A stretch of DNA of 64,000 nucleotides from Anisakis pegreffii. Taxonomy: Eukaryota; Nematoda; Chromadorea; Rhabditida; Anisakidae. The notes beneath the pieces were generated by a model that made no database searches, had not been told where the DNA came from, and worked only from the letters and a program-made list of their open reading frames with translations. The stretch spans positions 1 through 64,000 of the forward strand of contig JAPYMA010000518.1 of the NCBI GenBank assembly GCA_035041965.1, given 5' to 3'. Every line of letters begins with the position of its first letter. The stretch's first letter is position 1. The position numbers and the translations under genes are program-made. Below, piece by piece: positions 25,701-40,700 of the stretch.

Positions 25701-28700
25701 GTAACCTTTTCTGCAGCTTCTGCCAGGTGCATTCAGTGGATCGGCACTGATATCCGACCATCCAGGCTTACATTTGCATGCATATCCTTCGATTGTGTCC
25801 ACACAGTCGGCGTTACTATCGCATTCGTGTGTGCCCAATGCGCATTCATCAACAACTGAAATTCAATTTGATCTCTAGAAATTCAGTTTGCTCAATTAGC
25901 CAATTGCAGTAATATCAGCAAATTGTTGTGTCAATGATGAGAATCTAACTCACACGATGAATAGTATTTTCTGTACATTACATACATTTTGTTTTGATTA
26001 ACCCTTTGCATGGAAAATTTTCAATTGGGATGGTGTTTTAAAAAAATCAGAAAAAGCATCAAATTTCTGGAAAGCCAAATTCAAATGTCCTAACTGAAAT
26101 AGAAAGTGTGAATCGCTAAAAATTGAAACCTCTGGTTCAATGGATTATATGACATTTATAAAATATGGATAGTTAATGTGCATATATATGTGGATGTGTG
26201 CGATTTCCGCGATATGTTTAATTACCAACTCGCATTCATTTCACTATTCTTTCTCAAGGCCAAACATTCAATATAAACACCACAATCGCTCGCAATAATC
26301 ACAACTCATCCATGTATTTCTTTTAGATTTCGATGAATCTCCATTAGCAACCAAAAAAATTGTTCAGAATTGGATCAAAAATTCCTTCTCACACAGTATG
26401 AAGATTGTTGGACGCATAATGGCTTCACTTACTGCCGTAATTAACTAGTTTAATTATATGTTTTGATGTTTTGCGCATCCAAGTGCCTAGAATTTTGATT
26501 TACGATTATTATATCCAATGATATGAAAGTGTGTCACTCTTCCTCATAATGTCGTAACTTCTTCTGCCAAAAAATTAGTGCCAACTCAATAGTGAACCTT
26601 ATGTGAACTTATAAGCATTGAACTGATAAGTCTTAAATAGCGAATACAACGTTTTTACAGTATTGCGTGTTGATCGTTTTGTACTTCATGCTGCTTATTA
26701 CAAATGACTTAATTTCATTTTGTGATGACGGATAAAACTAATTTGATTCAAGCAGATCATTGTTTTTGAAGAAAAACAAGAGAAAAGAAGAGAATAACAT
26801 TCGCTCTTGTAAGATGATCATAGAAAATGTGAATAAAGAAAATAGGTAGCGTGGTTATAATAGGTTGAAATTACGTCGATTAGATGTGGTATATATGTTC
26901 CTTTATTGATGGATGTGCTAAATTCCGTTAGATTAACAAAGGAGCATCTCGCATTCCGGATAAATTCGTCATGCATAACATCTCTCTCACATACAAAACA
27001 TTCACATCAATCATTAACCTATTAGATTTGCATAACATTGTTTGAATATCAATGCTATACATTTCAGAACGAGCCCTTAAATAACACACATGATATAAAG
27101 AGAATACAATAATTATAGTGAGAATTTACAAAAGAATGCAAATTCCAAAACTCTTGAATTGAAAATTCTTTCAGTGAGTTTCGATACGTTTTGCAGTTGG
27201 CTATATGGGAGGAATTATGCGATTACGAATCTATCTTAACAATGCTTTTTGTTTTTTTTCAGTTGTTCATTGGCCTCCTCCTGTTGAGGTGAATCATTAT
27301 ACGCGTTGAAATTTATCGGCGACTGTGCACAGCCTTAATGCGCAATCAGATAAAATGAAATATCATCATGACCTTGGAGTAATGAATTTCAAACGGTTTA
27401 CTTAATACTGACCACTGAATGAATTAATTCTCCTACGCATCGTATCTACTTGAGAAGATATATATCTATTTATTTGGGAATCATTAAGTGATGAGGGACA
27501 GGGAAGGTCGTTCAACACAAATTTGAGTTCGTTGGTTGAAAGAATCCTGCAGAGTTTATGAATCATTCATGAAAACGGCAACGGATTCATTTCTTTGACT
27601 TTCTACACTAATGCTAATTGATTTACGATTGTTCAGTGCTTATTGCTGCCACAAGATTTGCTAAATGAAGCATTTATCAACCTACAAAAATTCGGAATTT
27701 TGAAGCGTAGAAATAAATAATTGATCTCAAGATTCCTTTCGGATGAATTGGCAATTTTTAGATTTTCTCTTGCCTTCCCTTCAAATTATTCTTTAAAAAT
27801 CTATCGTAATATGTTTCTGAAAATCGAGCATTAAATCGAGCACTTGAAATAATGATGGCCAATGAATTCAAATTTGAGCATTTGCAAAAGGGGTATTCGA
27901 AGTGAAGAAAAAAGTGAAATGATTATTTGAACAGAATTCAGTGAGAGGCCAAGAATAATGTGTGTGTAATGAAAACCATACAAACGGCAGATGTTCAGCG
28001 GAAACGAAATCGAAAGCACGCGAAGTTAATGGTTGAGAATTTGATATGGTCACTCAAATAACAAGCTTTGTAAACAGATCAATGAGACAGCTTAGGGAAG
28101 TAATTGCAAAGGTTTATTGTTTTATTATAAAAACAAATAAAGAGTAATCATTAGTGAATGATGGAGTTTGGAGATGGACAACAGACACTTCTTTAGATGA
28201 TCCAAGGCGTAATCACCTGTCTGACTTAAAATTCGCCAGTACGTTTGAATCTGATCATTTTTCAGGTCTGATATTATCTGTTCAAAAGAATACTAGCTAG
28301 TTCTAAACGATCGCAGAATTGCAACAGAAATTAGCAGCAGATAGAATGAATTTAGGATATCCTCAACACTCATTTTCAGCTATTTCAAACGATATTCGCG
28401 GAATATATCATTGTTGGTGTATTTCATATCGATGAAACAACCAGAAATTCAAAACTATGGCATGTTCTGAGTGAAAATATTAGGCAGAATAGATTTAAGC
28501 CGATGTAAGATTGATACTGCAGCCTACTTTTTTTGCACTTTCTGCCAGGGAAACGTCTGTCGGATGAAATATCAGCGAATCCTCTCGGACAGCGACACTG
28601 GAAAAATCCAGGCTGTGTGCTGTAGCATTCAGCCACAGAATCGCAATCGTGCAGCGAAGGATCCTGGCAAGGATCGGAACCTTAAATCGTACATCATCAA

Positions 28701-31700
28701 TCATTTTATCAGCTTAATGAGGTGAATGATGAAATCACTTACCGAATATCGCACTTGATGAGGAAATTAATCCACAAATGTGGATTATAATCGGGAAAAC
28801 TCTCATGAGCTGACCCTCAACGAGATTGTGCTGATTCTAGTGAGCCGTGCAAATTAAAGGCGGGGCGGGCACACACACTCACTCACCTATCCTCTAAATT
28901 CAACTTAATTCAAGGTACATATTAGATTGTTTGGAAGACGCCCACTTCTCTGAACCTTTTTGCGGTGTTTCGATCGTACGGTTGAATTGGGTGGGTGGCA
29001 GGCATGGATGAATATGTCCTTCATTCATTTGTACGTAACCAGAAGACCGCAACGACCTACACACCTAACCGAAATCCTTTCTCTATATCTCTCCATTCTA
29101 ATACACTATTTTGGTGTATTCGGCAATTGAATAGATTCATCGACTATATTATTATTATAATTATTATTACAGTTCACTGATAGAATCATTATAATAAGAT
29201 GAAACAATGCTATGCCAAAACATATCCGTATGATCAGAACAGATCAGCGTTTCAACAACAGGTGAATAATAATAGCGGATTAATAATGATTAATAAATCA
29301 ATGTCACCACTATAATTGAGGTAATGGCGACACAAGGAATGACGTTTATAGTGTATAACGAATTAATTTTGCTCATTCCTCACAAAACAGTCACGAGAGA
29401 CATCTACCGATCTATCCCACCATAACAGACTTAATCGCTGATCGATGAACGCCGGATATGTGTGATACAACTCTCTCCTCACAATTCATTGACCTTCGAA
29501 ACAATTTAAAAAATCGTTATGAAAATATGTGATGCGAAATTTTTGAATTTTGTGTTGAGAGAAGACTTGAATTTCAAATTTCGCTTTTTTTTGCAATCTC
29601 AAATCTCGAACATTTAATCGCGTTCCCAGCTCAGAAATTTGCACTAATTCGATAAAACATTTCTCGAGCAGAGCAGAGAAGTGACTGTTTTCTTTTCAAT
29701 TGGGAACTTAATCATATCCCGCTCGATCGGAGGAGGAATGCTACCAGGAACACGGAAAAAAATCTTTGTTTATCACCAAACCGAACTGATAGCTATGGAA
29801 AATAGCTGAAGGTCAACGAACTGACAAGCTGTCACTGATAAACAGAGGTTAAGTAAATAGAATGATATGTTAATCGCAAGAGAATAAACTCGTTGAGATC
29901 AGCAATCCAAATGAGTTGTTGCTCACATCAGTTAGGCTGACAAGTAAATTATTATGAATTGTGACATTGTTCACCGAATATTACGCATTCGTTTGTTCTC
30001 GAATATGATATGCACCTTAAACCGGTATGTTGATCTGTATCCTCAGTCAACTCTCTCATCTAATCTTCATTCTTGATCATTACTTCGAATGGCTCCGATA
30101 ACATTATCCTTTTGCAGCACTTTCTTTTACCGACAGAATGAACCGGTAATGTGTACGAGCAAACATAACGACTCAATCAAAATGCGATAAAATCGTTGCA
30201 GAAATGTCATGTCGTAAATTGTTCGTGTGCATACACCGTTGACAACTATCCTTGCCACAGTAGGGGGTGATTGTGAAGTTAGACTTTAACTACGATACTG
30301 CATCGATAGATAATATTTTGGGAGGGAATTTTTAAAAGAAACAAGTGCGATACGGCATTGCTGAAATACTGATCATGAAATGAGAATGCGCAATATGACT
30401 GAATTGAGATGATCGAAGAGTAGCAAACTGATGAAGAGGAATTAACCAACCAGCTTTGGAGCAGTTGAGACCCGGAGCGGATGGATTCATGTCAATGAAA
30501 CCATTCGCACATCTACAAACGAATCCATCTTCTGTACCAACGCATTTCGAATTCTTCGGACAACCAGAGAAGTTTGGCGTTGAACACTGATTCTTCACTG
30601 GAATGCAAATTTGTTCATGTTTCGCAAATGTTCAGTGTGAAATGAAAAGAAATTTTCGAAAAAAATTCTTTTTCCGATTTAGTTTTCTACTGATTTCCAG
30701 ACTGATCATTTAGATTTCTAACTGATCGTGAGATTTGATCACAACAGTTTATAAGATTGCAATAGTTTACCACGTTCCCTAGATAAGGTATTGCGTTTTA
30801 AAAATCGAATTTAGAGTGGATGGCGTTTCAAATTGGCAATTGCAAATTGCAAAGAAATTCATTACTTGATGAGCTGATACTCTAAAAGATATAATGATAG
30901 CATTTCCGTTTCAATGAACCATTCCCGGAAACGTGTCTTTGTGTTGCACAATTCCTGCTGAACAATGAATAACCATGGAGAAATGAAATGCCATTAAAAA
31001 GTCAACAAACATTTGGCACATATTCGGCCAGGCCTGCTGCGCAGATCATTCGACACGTCCGTATAGCCAACTCGACACTGACACGCATATCCAATTGTTA
31101 AATCAGTACAAATCGCATTCGGATCGCAGTCCGCTAAACCAACTTCACACTCATTCACCACTGCAAATTTGTGTTCATCAGAACTCTGTAACCGAAGAGA
31201 TTGTACAATTACATTATATCTGTTGGTGATGCGAATCGGGAATGCTTGTTGAATTTGATATCAACAACAGTGTTGGGGGCTTTCAGGGACTCTGTCCCCG
31301 TCTGCGACAATTATTCAGCTGACTAGTGTGTACTGAAGTTATCATTGGGCATTGTTTCCGTCGTGCAAATGACGATAGATTTCCATACTGCAGCATGATT
31401 GCATAATAACAATAGGCTCCAAGTTCTTTAGAGCAGTAGTCACGAGCGATATTTTGATTGACAAGCCTGCTTATACCGATACTAGCATTTAGACCAGTGG
31501 TTCTCACGTTCGGGTGCTCCATTACCTGTTTTGATGAGGCCGCCATTACCCCCATCCTTTATTAAATATGGAAATCACACATGTTCAGGTGACCGTTACG
31601 TTCAATCTTATTAGCACGTCCATGATGGTAATTGACATCGCTGGGCATTTTCTTAGACCATTGTGTTTCTCAGTATTGTAATCGAATATGATTGCAGGAA

Positions 31701-34700
31701 AAGCTATTGTCTACGACATGCTCACTTCAAACTGATTTAGATGGATTCTCATTCTTTTCAGACGTGTTCTATTCACTCTCATAACTATTGCATGCGAATA
31801 TCGTTCTCTTGATGAGTTTTTCTCATTCACTTCGTCTCAACTTCACTTCACAGTTCAAATCAATTTCTCATTCTGTAGCATATACTATTTACTGGATGCG
31901 TTAATGAGTGTTGATAGCCGAAATCAACAATACACCAATCGAATATTATTGGTCAACAACGTCTGACAATCAAACGATCAATAATAGAGTGTACTTGAAA
32001 GAATGAGAATTTGACTTTAATTGTTGAATGAAATGAATGAGAAATTAGTAGAAGAGAACACTTTTGATGATAAAAGCTATGAGAGCGATTACACCAGCAA
32101 GGAAAAGAATGAAAATCCTGTTAAAACGAATGAAAACTCTATCAGACCCGGACGAGCTAATCATACTCAGAAATTATGAGAATATTGCCATCAACTAAAC
32201 GCATTTACATGTCATTGTTTGAAAACACCTTCACAATGGCGTTCCGTCATAAAATAAAAACTGCACGAAATACTAGTTTCCCGACCCCCTCCATTACCCC
32301 TTCACACCTCCAAATTACCCAAGATGGGTAATTTAACACCCTATAAGAACCACTGACTTAGATGACCATTTGCTGCCTGAGTCAAATGACATGTTTGTGG
32401 ATTACTTAATTGTTTCGCAACACTGTAAGATGCTTTGTGCATCAATTGATCGACGCAACTCGTTGAGTTCAATCTTCCCACAAATATTCGAAATATTCAG
32501 TCGAGGTTCAAGGCCGAGAGATTGATTCATTGAAAGTTTCAAGTGTCAATTCAAGAAAGTGAAACTGAAATGTATAACACCAAGACGTTTTTCTCGACAG
32601 TAATCATTCCACTGAATTGAATGATCATTGAACGAACCACTTTTTCTGAAAGATTCCACCTTTTTTCTCATTGACTTCGCTTGAAATGCCCTTGACACTA
32701 GCACTTTCTACATTAAATCATTACTCGTTGAATAACTTCCGGAGCGCACTTCATAACTGATAATTATTACAATCGAAATACCAAATCAAAAAAATTTCGA
32801 ACTCATGGAAATTTTCAGAAATTCAATTCAGGAATAAACTTGGTATATCTTCTTTCTCGAAAGTCCCTTTCAATTGGTCAAGATAACAATAAGGTTTAGA
32901 ATGGGTTGGAAAGTTTCATGGAATGGTGAGGTAATCTATAAAAGATTATCGAATGTCGAAGATAATCCCATAAACGGTCACCGTTCTCCAGTTACGTCGA
33001 GTATAAAGCCTAACTTCCGAGCGCACTCAATATTCATACAGCAGTGGATATAGTTGAATGCTTTGTCCTTATTCTTTCGTTCTAATCCACCACTATTAGA
33101 TTATGATAATAAGGAAGGCGCATCACCGTAAACGAACCATGATGCATTCGAGAGGATTTATTTTGGAATCGTTAGATGAGAATTTTGCGATGAGTTTAAA
33201 TTTGGTTCCTTTTTTTTTCAACTCTAGAAGCTTGGCGAATAAAAAAAACTGACACTTATGACATTTTCGACCGGGTTGTCTAGCGCCTCCATCAGATGCA
33301 TCAACATATCCGTTCCTACATCGGCATGTGTATCCAATCGGTTTATCGATACATTCTGCATTCGCATCGCAATTGTGCAATTTACTTGACGCACACTCAT
33401 TCACCACTGAACAAGAAGAATTGCCGATTCATTCGATCTATTTCCAGTGAAACATTTCAGCCACGTTAATAGTTCAATCATAAACGTACTGCATCTTGAT
33501 TTCATCTGTTATCGGCTGAACACAACGAAATCCTCAACATGAATGACTGACATAAGAAGCGTACTAACATTTGACACATTTGATTCCCGGTCGAGTTGTG
33601 GGTGCGGATGAAGCGTCGATGTAACCTTCATTACAGAAGCATTCATACGAATACCTACTGTCCATGCATGATGCATTCTCGTCACAATCGTTCAACTCTC
33701 GACTTGCACATTCATTTACTACAATTGATATTATTGCCATTTATTAATGAAAATTATGTTTTTTCACCTTTCGCTCAGTCAAACAATGGAAAATCAGAAA
33801 CATTTTCGTTTAGAAAACTGTTTCTTTAAAACATTTTCATGCAGAAACTGAAGTGTTTCCATCGAAAAGATTGCGTTACAATTTATCGTCCTTGAAATTT
33901 CCTCATAAAATGCGCCAGCAGTGAGTCGATCAACTGAACGGGACCAATTCTTGATGAAATACCAGTTGAACTATTGGAGCTGAAAAAAAAACAATCAAAA
34001 ACGAGAGTTCAAAAATCTCCTCACCCAAGCAGACGCCATCAACACGAGTTCCATTATTTGCACAAATGCATCGCGAACGACCATTCCTATCCGTTAAGCA
34101 TACTTCACCGTAACCTTAAAATGATTATTCATTCTGCAATTTGTTAGATCCGTGTTCGTCTGCTCTGCGTGAAGCATCTGAATACCCAAATGGTATCAAG
34201 TGAATAGCCACGAATATACAACTATATGTTCATTTCCTCATTCACTCAATATGGCTTACAAAGCTCCAAGTGAATCGCTTTATGATCACTCTTATAAATA
34301 TGCAACCGATTTCATCATCTCCCTTCAGTAAGCTCATCGTGAGACCGCATCGTTTTACTGAAATAAGCGTTCGCAATACATTCAATCGGCTTACCTTTAC
34401 AGGGTTTCACTTTCGACGGATCACAAACTTCCTCCTTACGCTCAATTGTATGAGTGATCGACTGAGTGGAATACGAGGTGTGTATCGACTCGGTATGAAA
34501 GCTGACCTGCGGTCCATACATCTCAACCAATTCACGTCGAATTGCGGTGCAATTACCTATGATATTGTTTAGGTATTGCTGCAAAAGTGGTTCGGGAACA
34601 CATCGTGGTGTACCGTGCGGTCGAACTGTTCCTTTCTTGCAAACACAATGCTGTGCGCCACCGACAACCTGCAATTTACTTTTCTCTTGAGATTCCAACC

Positions 34701-37700
34701 CAACTAACAATAACTGTTAATCAAGGCGAAAAGACATCACTTAGAGATGTTCACAAAGATGAACTTTCAAAATTTTTCATCTAAATATTAATTTGTTCGA
34801 TTTCTCTTCAAATTTGGTTTTCGTACGTTCCAAACTTACAATGCACATTTCTCCGAGTGCTTCTCGACACAACGATGCATTTTTGCATTCAGTAATAGTC
34901 GTGTAAACTGTTTGATCGGCGGTGGTCAAATTCTTTTTGAGTCGCAACGTTCTTGCGGCCGATCCATCGGGACAGATCAGGTTTTGCGATGAAATCAACG
35001 ATGCCAGATTCTTTTCATCGGATCCGTCCTCACAGTCCATTTTGCCATCTCTCACGTGCTCCATATCAACGCATCGTACTGAGCCACACAAGCATTCGAA
35101 CTGTGTTATCGTACATTCTGTAAATGTAAATTACTGCTAAGGAAAAAGCTTCAAGAAACGATGAACATGTCCTGTTGACAATTCTAATTCTGGAAAGTGT
35201 GCGCAATTATCTTAGAGTTGATATTAATTTCCGATTTTGTCATATTTTCACAATATAACCCAGCAAATATTTCCAGTTATTCATACGGCTAACTCAGTCT
35301 AATAAGCACTGAATAACTTTTTGGTGCGGCGAATATTCGGCAATGATTCGACGAAAACAACTAAGAACCCTGACGAATGAACTAACCTTCATCAGATCCA
35401 TCTTTACAGTCAACATTTCCGTCTTGAAATCGACTTCCATCGATACACTTTGAGTGATCATCACATAGAAAATGACCTGCTGGGCATGCTGTAACATATC
35501 ATGCATTCACTTCCTGTTATGTCATTTAATTATTTCTCACTTCAGGCATTGTTTTTTTTTCCGATTGAACAATATCGCATAATTATGGAAGAGAACTGGT
35601 GGTGATTTGGGAAATACTCTGAAGTAAAATCAATCACATACGTTCATCGGATTTATCTTTACAATGTGCGATACCGTCCTGATACTTTGAGAATTCCACG
35701 CACGCACTTTTATCAGCACATACGAAATTATGCGGCGCACAACCTGAAATTTCACGTTATTCACTAACTTTTCATTCATCAAATCACACTGAAGTGAGGA
35801 ATCCTCTCAAAAAACTTTGCTCATATTAGAAATGAATAATTGCAGTTGCATACAAATATGCTCCGATACCATCACGTATAGGATGCATTTTACCGAGCTG
35901 TATACATTTTCGCATTCAGTACATGCATTCAGTCTCACGAACTGCTTTCATGATTGAATATTTCGGAATTAGTCATTCGAGTTTCACCAACCCTCGTCAA
36001 ACCCTGAGGCACAATCAATTGCTCCATCGTTCACTTTGTATTGCGCTATACACCTGGGACTTCCAAACTGACAGTCGAATTGCCACGGTAGACATTCTGA
36101 AAATATGCAGTTCTTTATATTTTGATATTTTGATTTATGCGGAATTGCTGAATATAGGATATATTGCTCTTTTATTGTGTGGCAGATATATGTGTGGGTT
36201 ATCCATCCCTGTATGGTGAATGGTTCCCAAGTGCCGTACGGTGTCCTCTTAAGATCGTCAGTGATAAATAATTGCACTATGAGAGAATTAATTGTGGTGG
36301 ATTAAAGAAACGAAAAAGAACGTTGTAATGAGATTTCGATTGTCAGTTATGCGTGAAGGCTAAACGCCTTCAATGGGCAATTTCGCACGTTTTTTGTAAT
36401 CTGCTGCTTGGGTTGCGGTCGTCGCGATGAGAATTATTGCAATAACCACAGAAATGATATTGTTCAGTTGTGAGAGAAATGAAATTTGAGAATGATTTTG
36501 GGAAAGTCGATGACAAAGACGTTCCATGACGAATTTACATACTTTCTTGTACTGCAACTAAAACGTGTATATCAAAACAAAGGCAATTCTTTGACGGTAT
36601 CATTCTTTGGCTCTGTGCTTTCATTTTTCTGTGCATTAGCACAGGTTTTTCGGCTGATTCCGCTAAATTGTTCGCAAAGTTTTCGTATATTTTTGTTTTA
36701 CTACGAAGCATCATGCAATGTCACATTCCTCTCATGACTCACTGAAGACTGCCGCATGACTTACTCCCATTACTGATCGTTAAATTACATCAAGTCTCTG
36801 TCTGCACATCAGAAAGTTTCACCACATTTCTGCATCTGCACAAAAATGAGAATATCGCCAAAGAAAGTTCATTTCCCAAAACTAATTCCAAATTATTTCT
36901 TTTTCGTAAATAGTTGCCTCGTCTTTAAGACACATTTAAGGAACACATTGAATTAATGGATAAAATAGTCGCTGCCAACGACGATTTCAATTAAGGTTAT
37001 AAGTCAATTTAGAACATGTTTTGCACGGTGATGTTCTGCTCGTCGCCTCATCCAACGAAATCCCACTCACATCCCTCCTCCATCACCAGTATAATTGCAT
37101 TTGAACAGCATGACTGAACACAAGAATATTGAAGGACAATTTCAATATTCTTGTGTTTTTTTTGAATCGTTTTCGAATTCATCGTTCGTTTCGAACAGTC
37201 ATTCAAACACTTACTTATGAATTCAAATACTTATGATTACCTATGAAACAAAAGAACAAGCTTTCTCACATTTCATTCAAGTGCTTCCTATGGTCTAAAA
37301 AGTTCGTTCGAAACTTGAAACTTTAACAATTTTTTCAGAATGTAATACTGTGACCTCTTAATTATCTTATCGAATGAAGACAGTTGATTAAAGTGTTGAC
37401 GAATCTAACAAGTTATTTTCGTTACCCGTCTGTTGTTTCACTTAATGAGCCGTGCTGAAATGATCATCTCCGTTATGATACAGTAGTCATTCATTACCCT
37501 CATTCACTGGATTGCTCTAAACAACTCGAAAGTTGATAGTTCGTTAAAGGGACTCACACGTTCTCATCGCGAAAATCATTGAAAATTTTATAAATTTTTG
37601 TATATTTTATAACTGATCAAAGTTTTTGTGAGTGTTTTGCAGTTCCGTTGTTCATAAGAAGAATTTATGTGCTTGATGAATTTTTCGTTAAAAATTTCAA

Positions 37701-40700
37701 TGAAAGACTCAGAAATGAATTTATTTTCGCTTTTCTTTGTTGTGAGAAAATGATGTCCTTGGACGACACAACGAAAAACTTGTTCATTTCCAGTTGGCGA
37801 TTCATTTGGCTGCAAACGAATTGACAACAACTGGAGATGAGATGCGGTGGCTTGATGAGGCAACACGAAACAAAAAACATTTTCCATCTTGCTTTATGTT
37901 CCTTTTTGTGAATCATCACTACTTCATCGAGGACGAACCATTTCGGTTGCTTTCAAAAACAATTTTTTGAAGTGGTTCGTTACTGACAAAAAATGTATCT
38001 ATCTATCTACTTCTCCTTACAATTACATAAGACGATATGAATAAAGCAATGAAAAAGAAATTACCACAAAAAGCTATTAGATACATTCAAAATATGGATT
38101 ATCATACACATACACACGCATAGAATGTGTCATTAGACATATGCTTACCATTATGTGTCATTGTATGTGTGAAATCATTTTCATAGCCTTTCAATTTTAA
38201 CTGAAATCGCAGTTGTTCTGTTTTTTTTTTGCCAGGATTTGATTATCTGATTTTCTAGAATCTTTGAGAAGTGCGACAAAGTGCATGTGCTGATTCCAGG
38301 GTAGTTTTCTGGCATGGGATGATGTTTGTGATCGCATATTATTTATTTGTTGATGTTTACGATTTCGGAATAAATTCTCGCAGTTTTTCTTGATCTGAGT
38401 ATGATCAATCCAGCATTATGAAGCTTGATCAACGATTTGGTTCTTTTCTTTGCTACAAGTATAAATGCTTTGTTTCACCAGAAACGAAACACCGCACCTT
38501 TAGAATTACATTTTATCAGTTTCTTTGCGGTTTGTGGAGAGAAACTGAATTGTTATATCCATGGAAATTTTGTTCAATTTCGTTATTTACCAGTTGAAAG
38601 CATACCGGTTCTTCAATATGAATCCGCGCGATTCAGTTAGAGAAGGAACCCATAACCATAATAAATTCCTCAACGTGTTCACTCAAAAACAAAAATAACA
38701 TATTCATTGCTCTACAACAATCCATTATCGGCATTTATCTGTGTTATCCCTCCATAAAATTTACAACAAAAAATTCAAATCCCGTCTGTTGGTTCAACAA
38801 AGAAAACAACTACAACAAGACACTTCCAATGTGAAATTTGTAATTATTCTAATTAATTGAATAATAACTCATCAAAGGACATTCAAAATCAAAATCAGCA
38901 AAAAAAAAACAGAAAAATGATTCGTTGTCATTTCATCGTTCGTCTCACTCGTACGATCATCATTCAAAGTCGATACTAATCTCATTTTATTTCGACGAGT
39001 ACACCATTCATTTCATCTGAACAGATGTCAACAGATTTCCCTTTTGCTCTCTTTTGGTAGCAAAAAAAGAAGTTATCGAAGAAATAAAAAGCACTCATTT
39101 GTGAATCATAAACTCGCTCCGTGCATTGCCAATAGGCATTGTGACAGTTCCGTTCGACAAACAATTCAACTGAAACTCAATCATTATCTCATAAATTAAT
39201 TCTTTTTTCTCGTCGTAAATAATTTTCACAAAGTTCGTATGAAAAATGAGGAATTTTGCTCAAATTGGAGTAAAGTGCAATTGTGAACAACGATGCGGAA
39301 TGGTTGGTTGCAGTCAAATAAGATTGAAGAAAATTTTTATATACAATCAACAGTTGTGCATGGAGAGCTTGAATATCACGTTCGCCTCCAGAATTTTGGT
39401 TGATCATTTGAAAACATTAATGAGAGTGTTCCAGCTAGAGCGGTTTTCCTGAGGCTATGAAATATTCTTCGAAGAATTATTATTTTCTCAAGATTCCGAA
39501 AGAGCAAAAAATATCGAAAATTCAAACGACTGATAAATGGTATCGCAATATTCAGTGGATATATGTGCTGCTTATCATAAAAATCGTTGTATCAAGTGTC
39601 TGCAAAAAAAACGGAATCAAGTGTCTACAACTGACCACCATCTGCGAAAAAAAAAACAGAATCTGTTACGAATTCAAAGAGGAGAATTTTTCTTTTAAAA
39701 AAAGTTCATTGAACCTATCGTTGAAAATTTTATCACTCATTCATCGTTTTCATCACAATGAACTTTTGTTGTGTTTAAAAAAAAAGTGGTACCTAAGACA
39801 TTTCGTTGAATTTGGGAAAACAATTTGAACGCAACAATTAATTTACTGTCCTTAGAAGAGGCGAGACAGACGTTCAACTGCCATTACACATGATTCAGAT
39901 TGTGATTTCTAGTGATTGATTTGATACATATCACCGCATATTTTACCTGTGGTTGTTGTGTATATCTGCCGAATGTGAGCGCGCAAATTGAGATGTCTCA
40001 GATATGATGATAATGATGTAATCAACCGAACTAAAGTAAAGTGACCTTGGAATGCGGTCAGATGAGGTTATTTACAAACGTTTCACTAATATTATTAATG
40101 TTATTTAGATGAAATAAACTTGTATTATATAAATAATGTCATTTAACAATGCTAGCACACTTTATGTATACATTAACAACAGTACTTATAGCAGTGCTTA
40201 TTACGTGAAAAACTAGAACTGGATTCATAAAATTCAATATTGTCAATCTCATTCATCCGAGTGATTATTGTTATTGCTAAATCGTTCATCACCATCAATG
40301 AATGATGATGACCTCTAAAAACGAACATAAAATTAAACTCAAATCCATTTTGAATAGCATAGCATCAAATCAATCTCATCAAATAACAATCCAAACGATA
40401 ATATAATGTTTGAATTTCACTCTCACTTCCATTGTAGAGCAGTTCGAACATGTTGAACATGACTCTCAACAATTATTAAATACTTAAGTTGGATTAGTGA
40501 AGAAGTTGCGAAAATTTGATTCATTTCTTTCGGCGCATCCGCCACCCATCATTTGTTAAACAACTTTTGTGTGAATAATGAAGCCAAAGAACACGTCTTC
40601 GACACAATAACAAACAACTCGTACAATACTCAAAACTTGTTCTTTGCTATAATCTTCCACGAAGACCATTCGCAAATTTGTGCGCTCAACGACTGAAACT

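Larger units (their letters stand above)
28528..34668 (-). other. mua-3: mua-3 exons 6-12: first EGF-like modules
   Basis: Exons are 34395-34668, 34025-34114, 33569-33718, 33254-33406, 31011-31160, 30451-30597 and 28528-28680. From exon 8 on, each is a phase 1-1 exon of about 150 bases coding one EGF-like module, typically V/INEC...C...GYxCRC...PGRxC. Many have the D/N-x-D/E signature of calcium-binding EGF. Exon 9 ends AAGT|GTCAGT. Exon 11 joins exon 12 in phase 1. An independent signal-peptide exon at 28743-28806 can also join exon 12. Confidence 0.88.

Noticed and set aside
11915..33718. Regularly spaced similar segments that might suggest a tandem DNA repeat or CRISPR-like array
   Set aside because: The similarity is at protein level (EGF-like exons) with diverged DNA and variable spacing. 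No short identical repeats with unique spacers are present.
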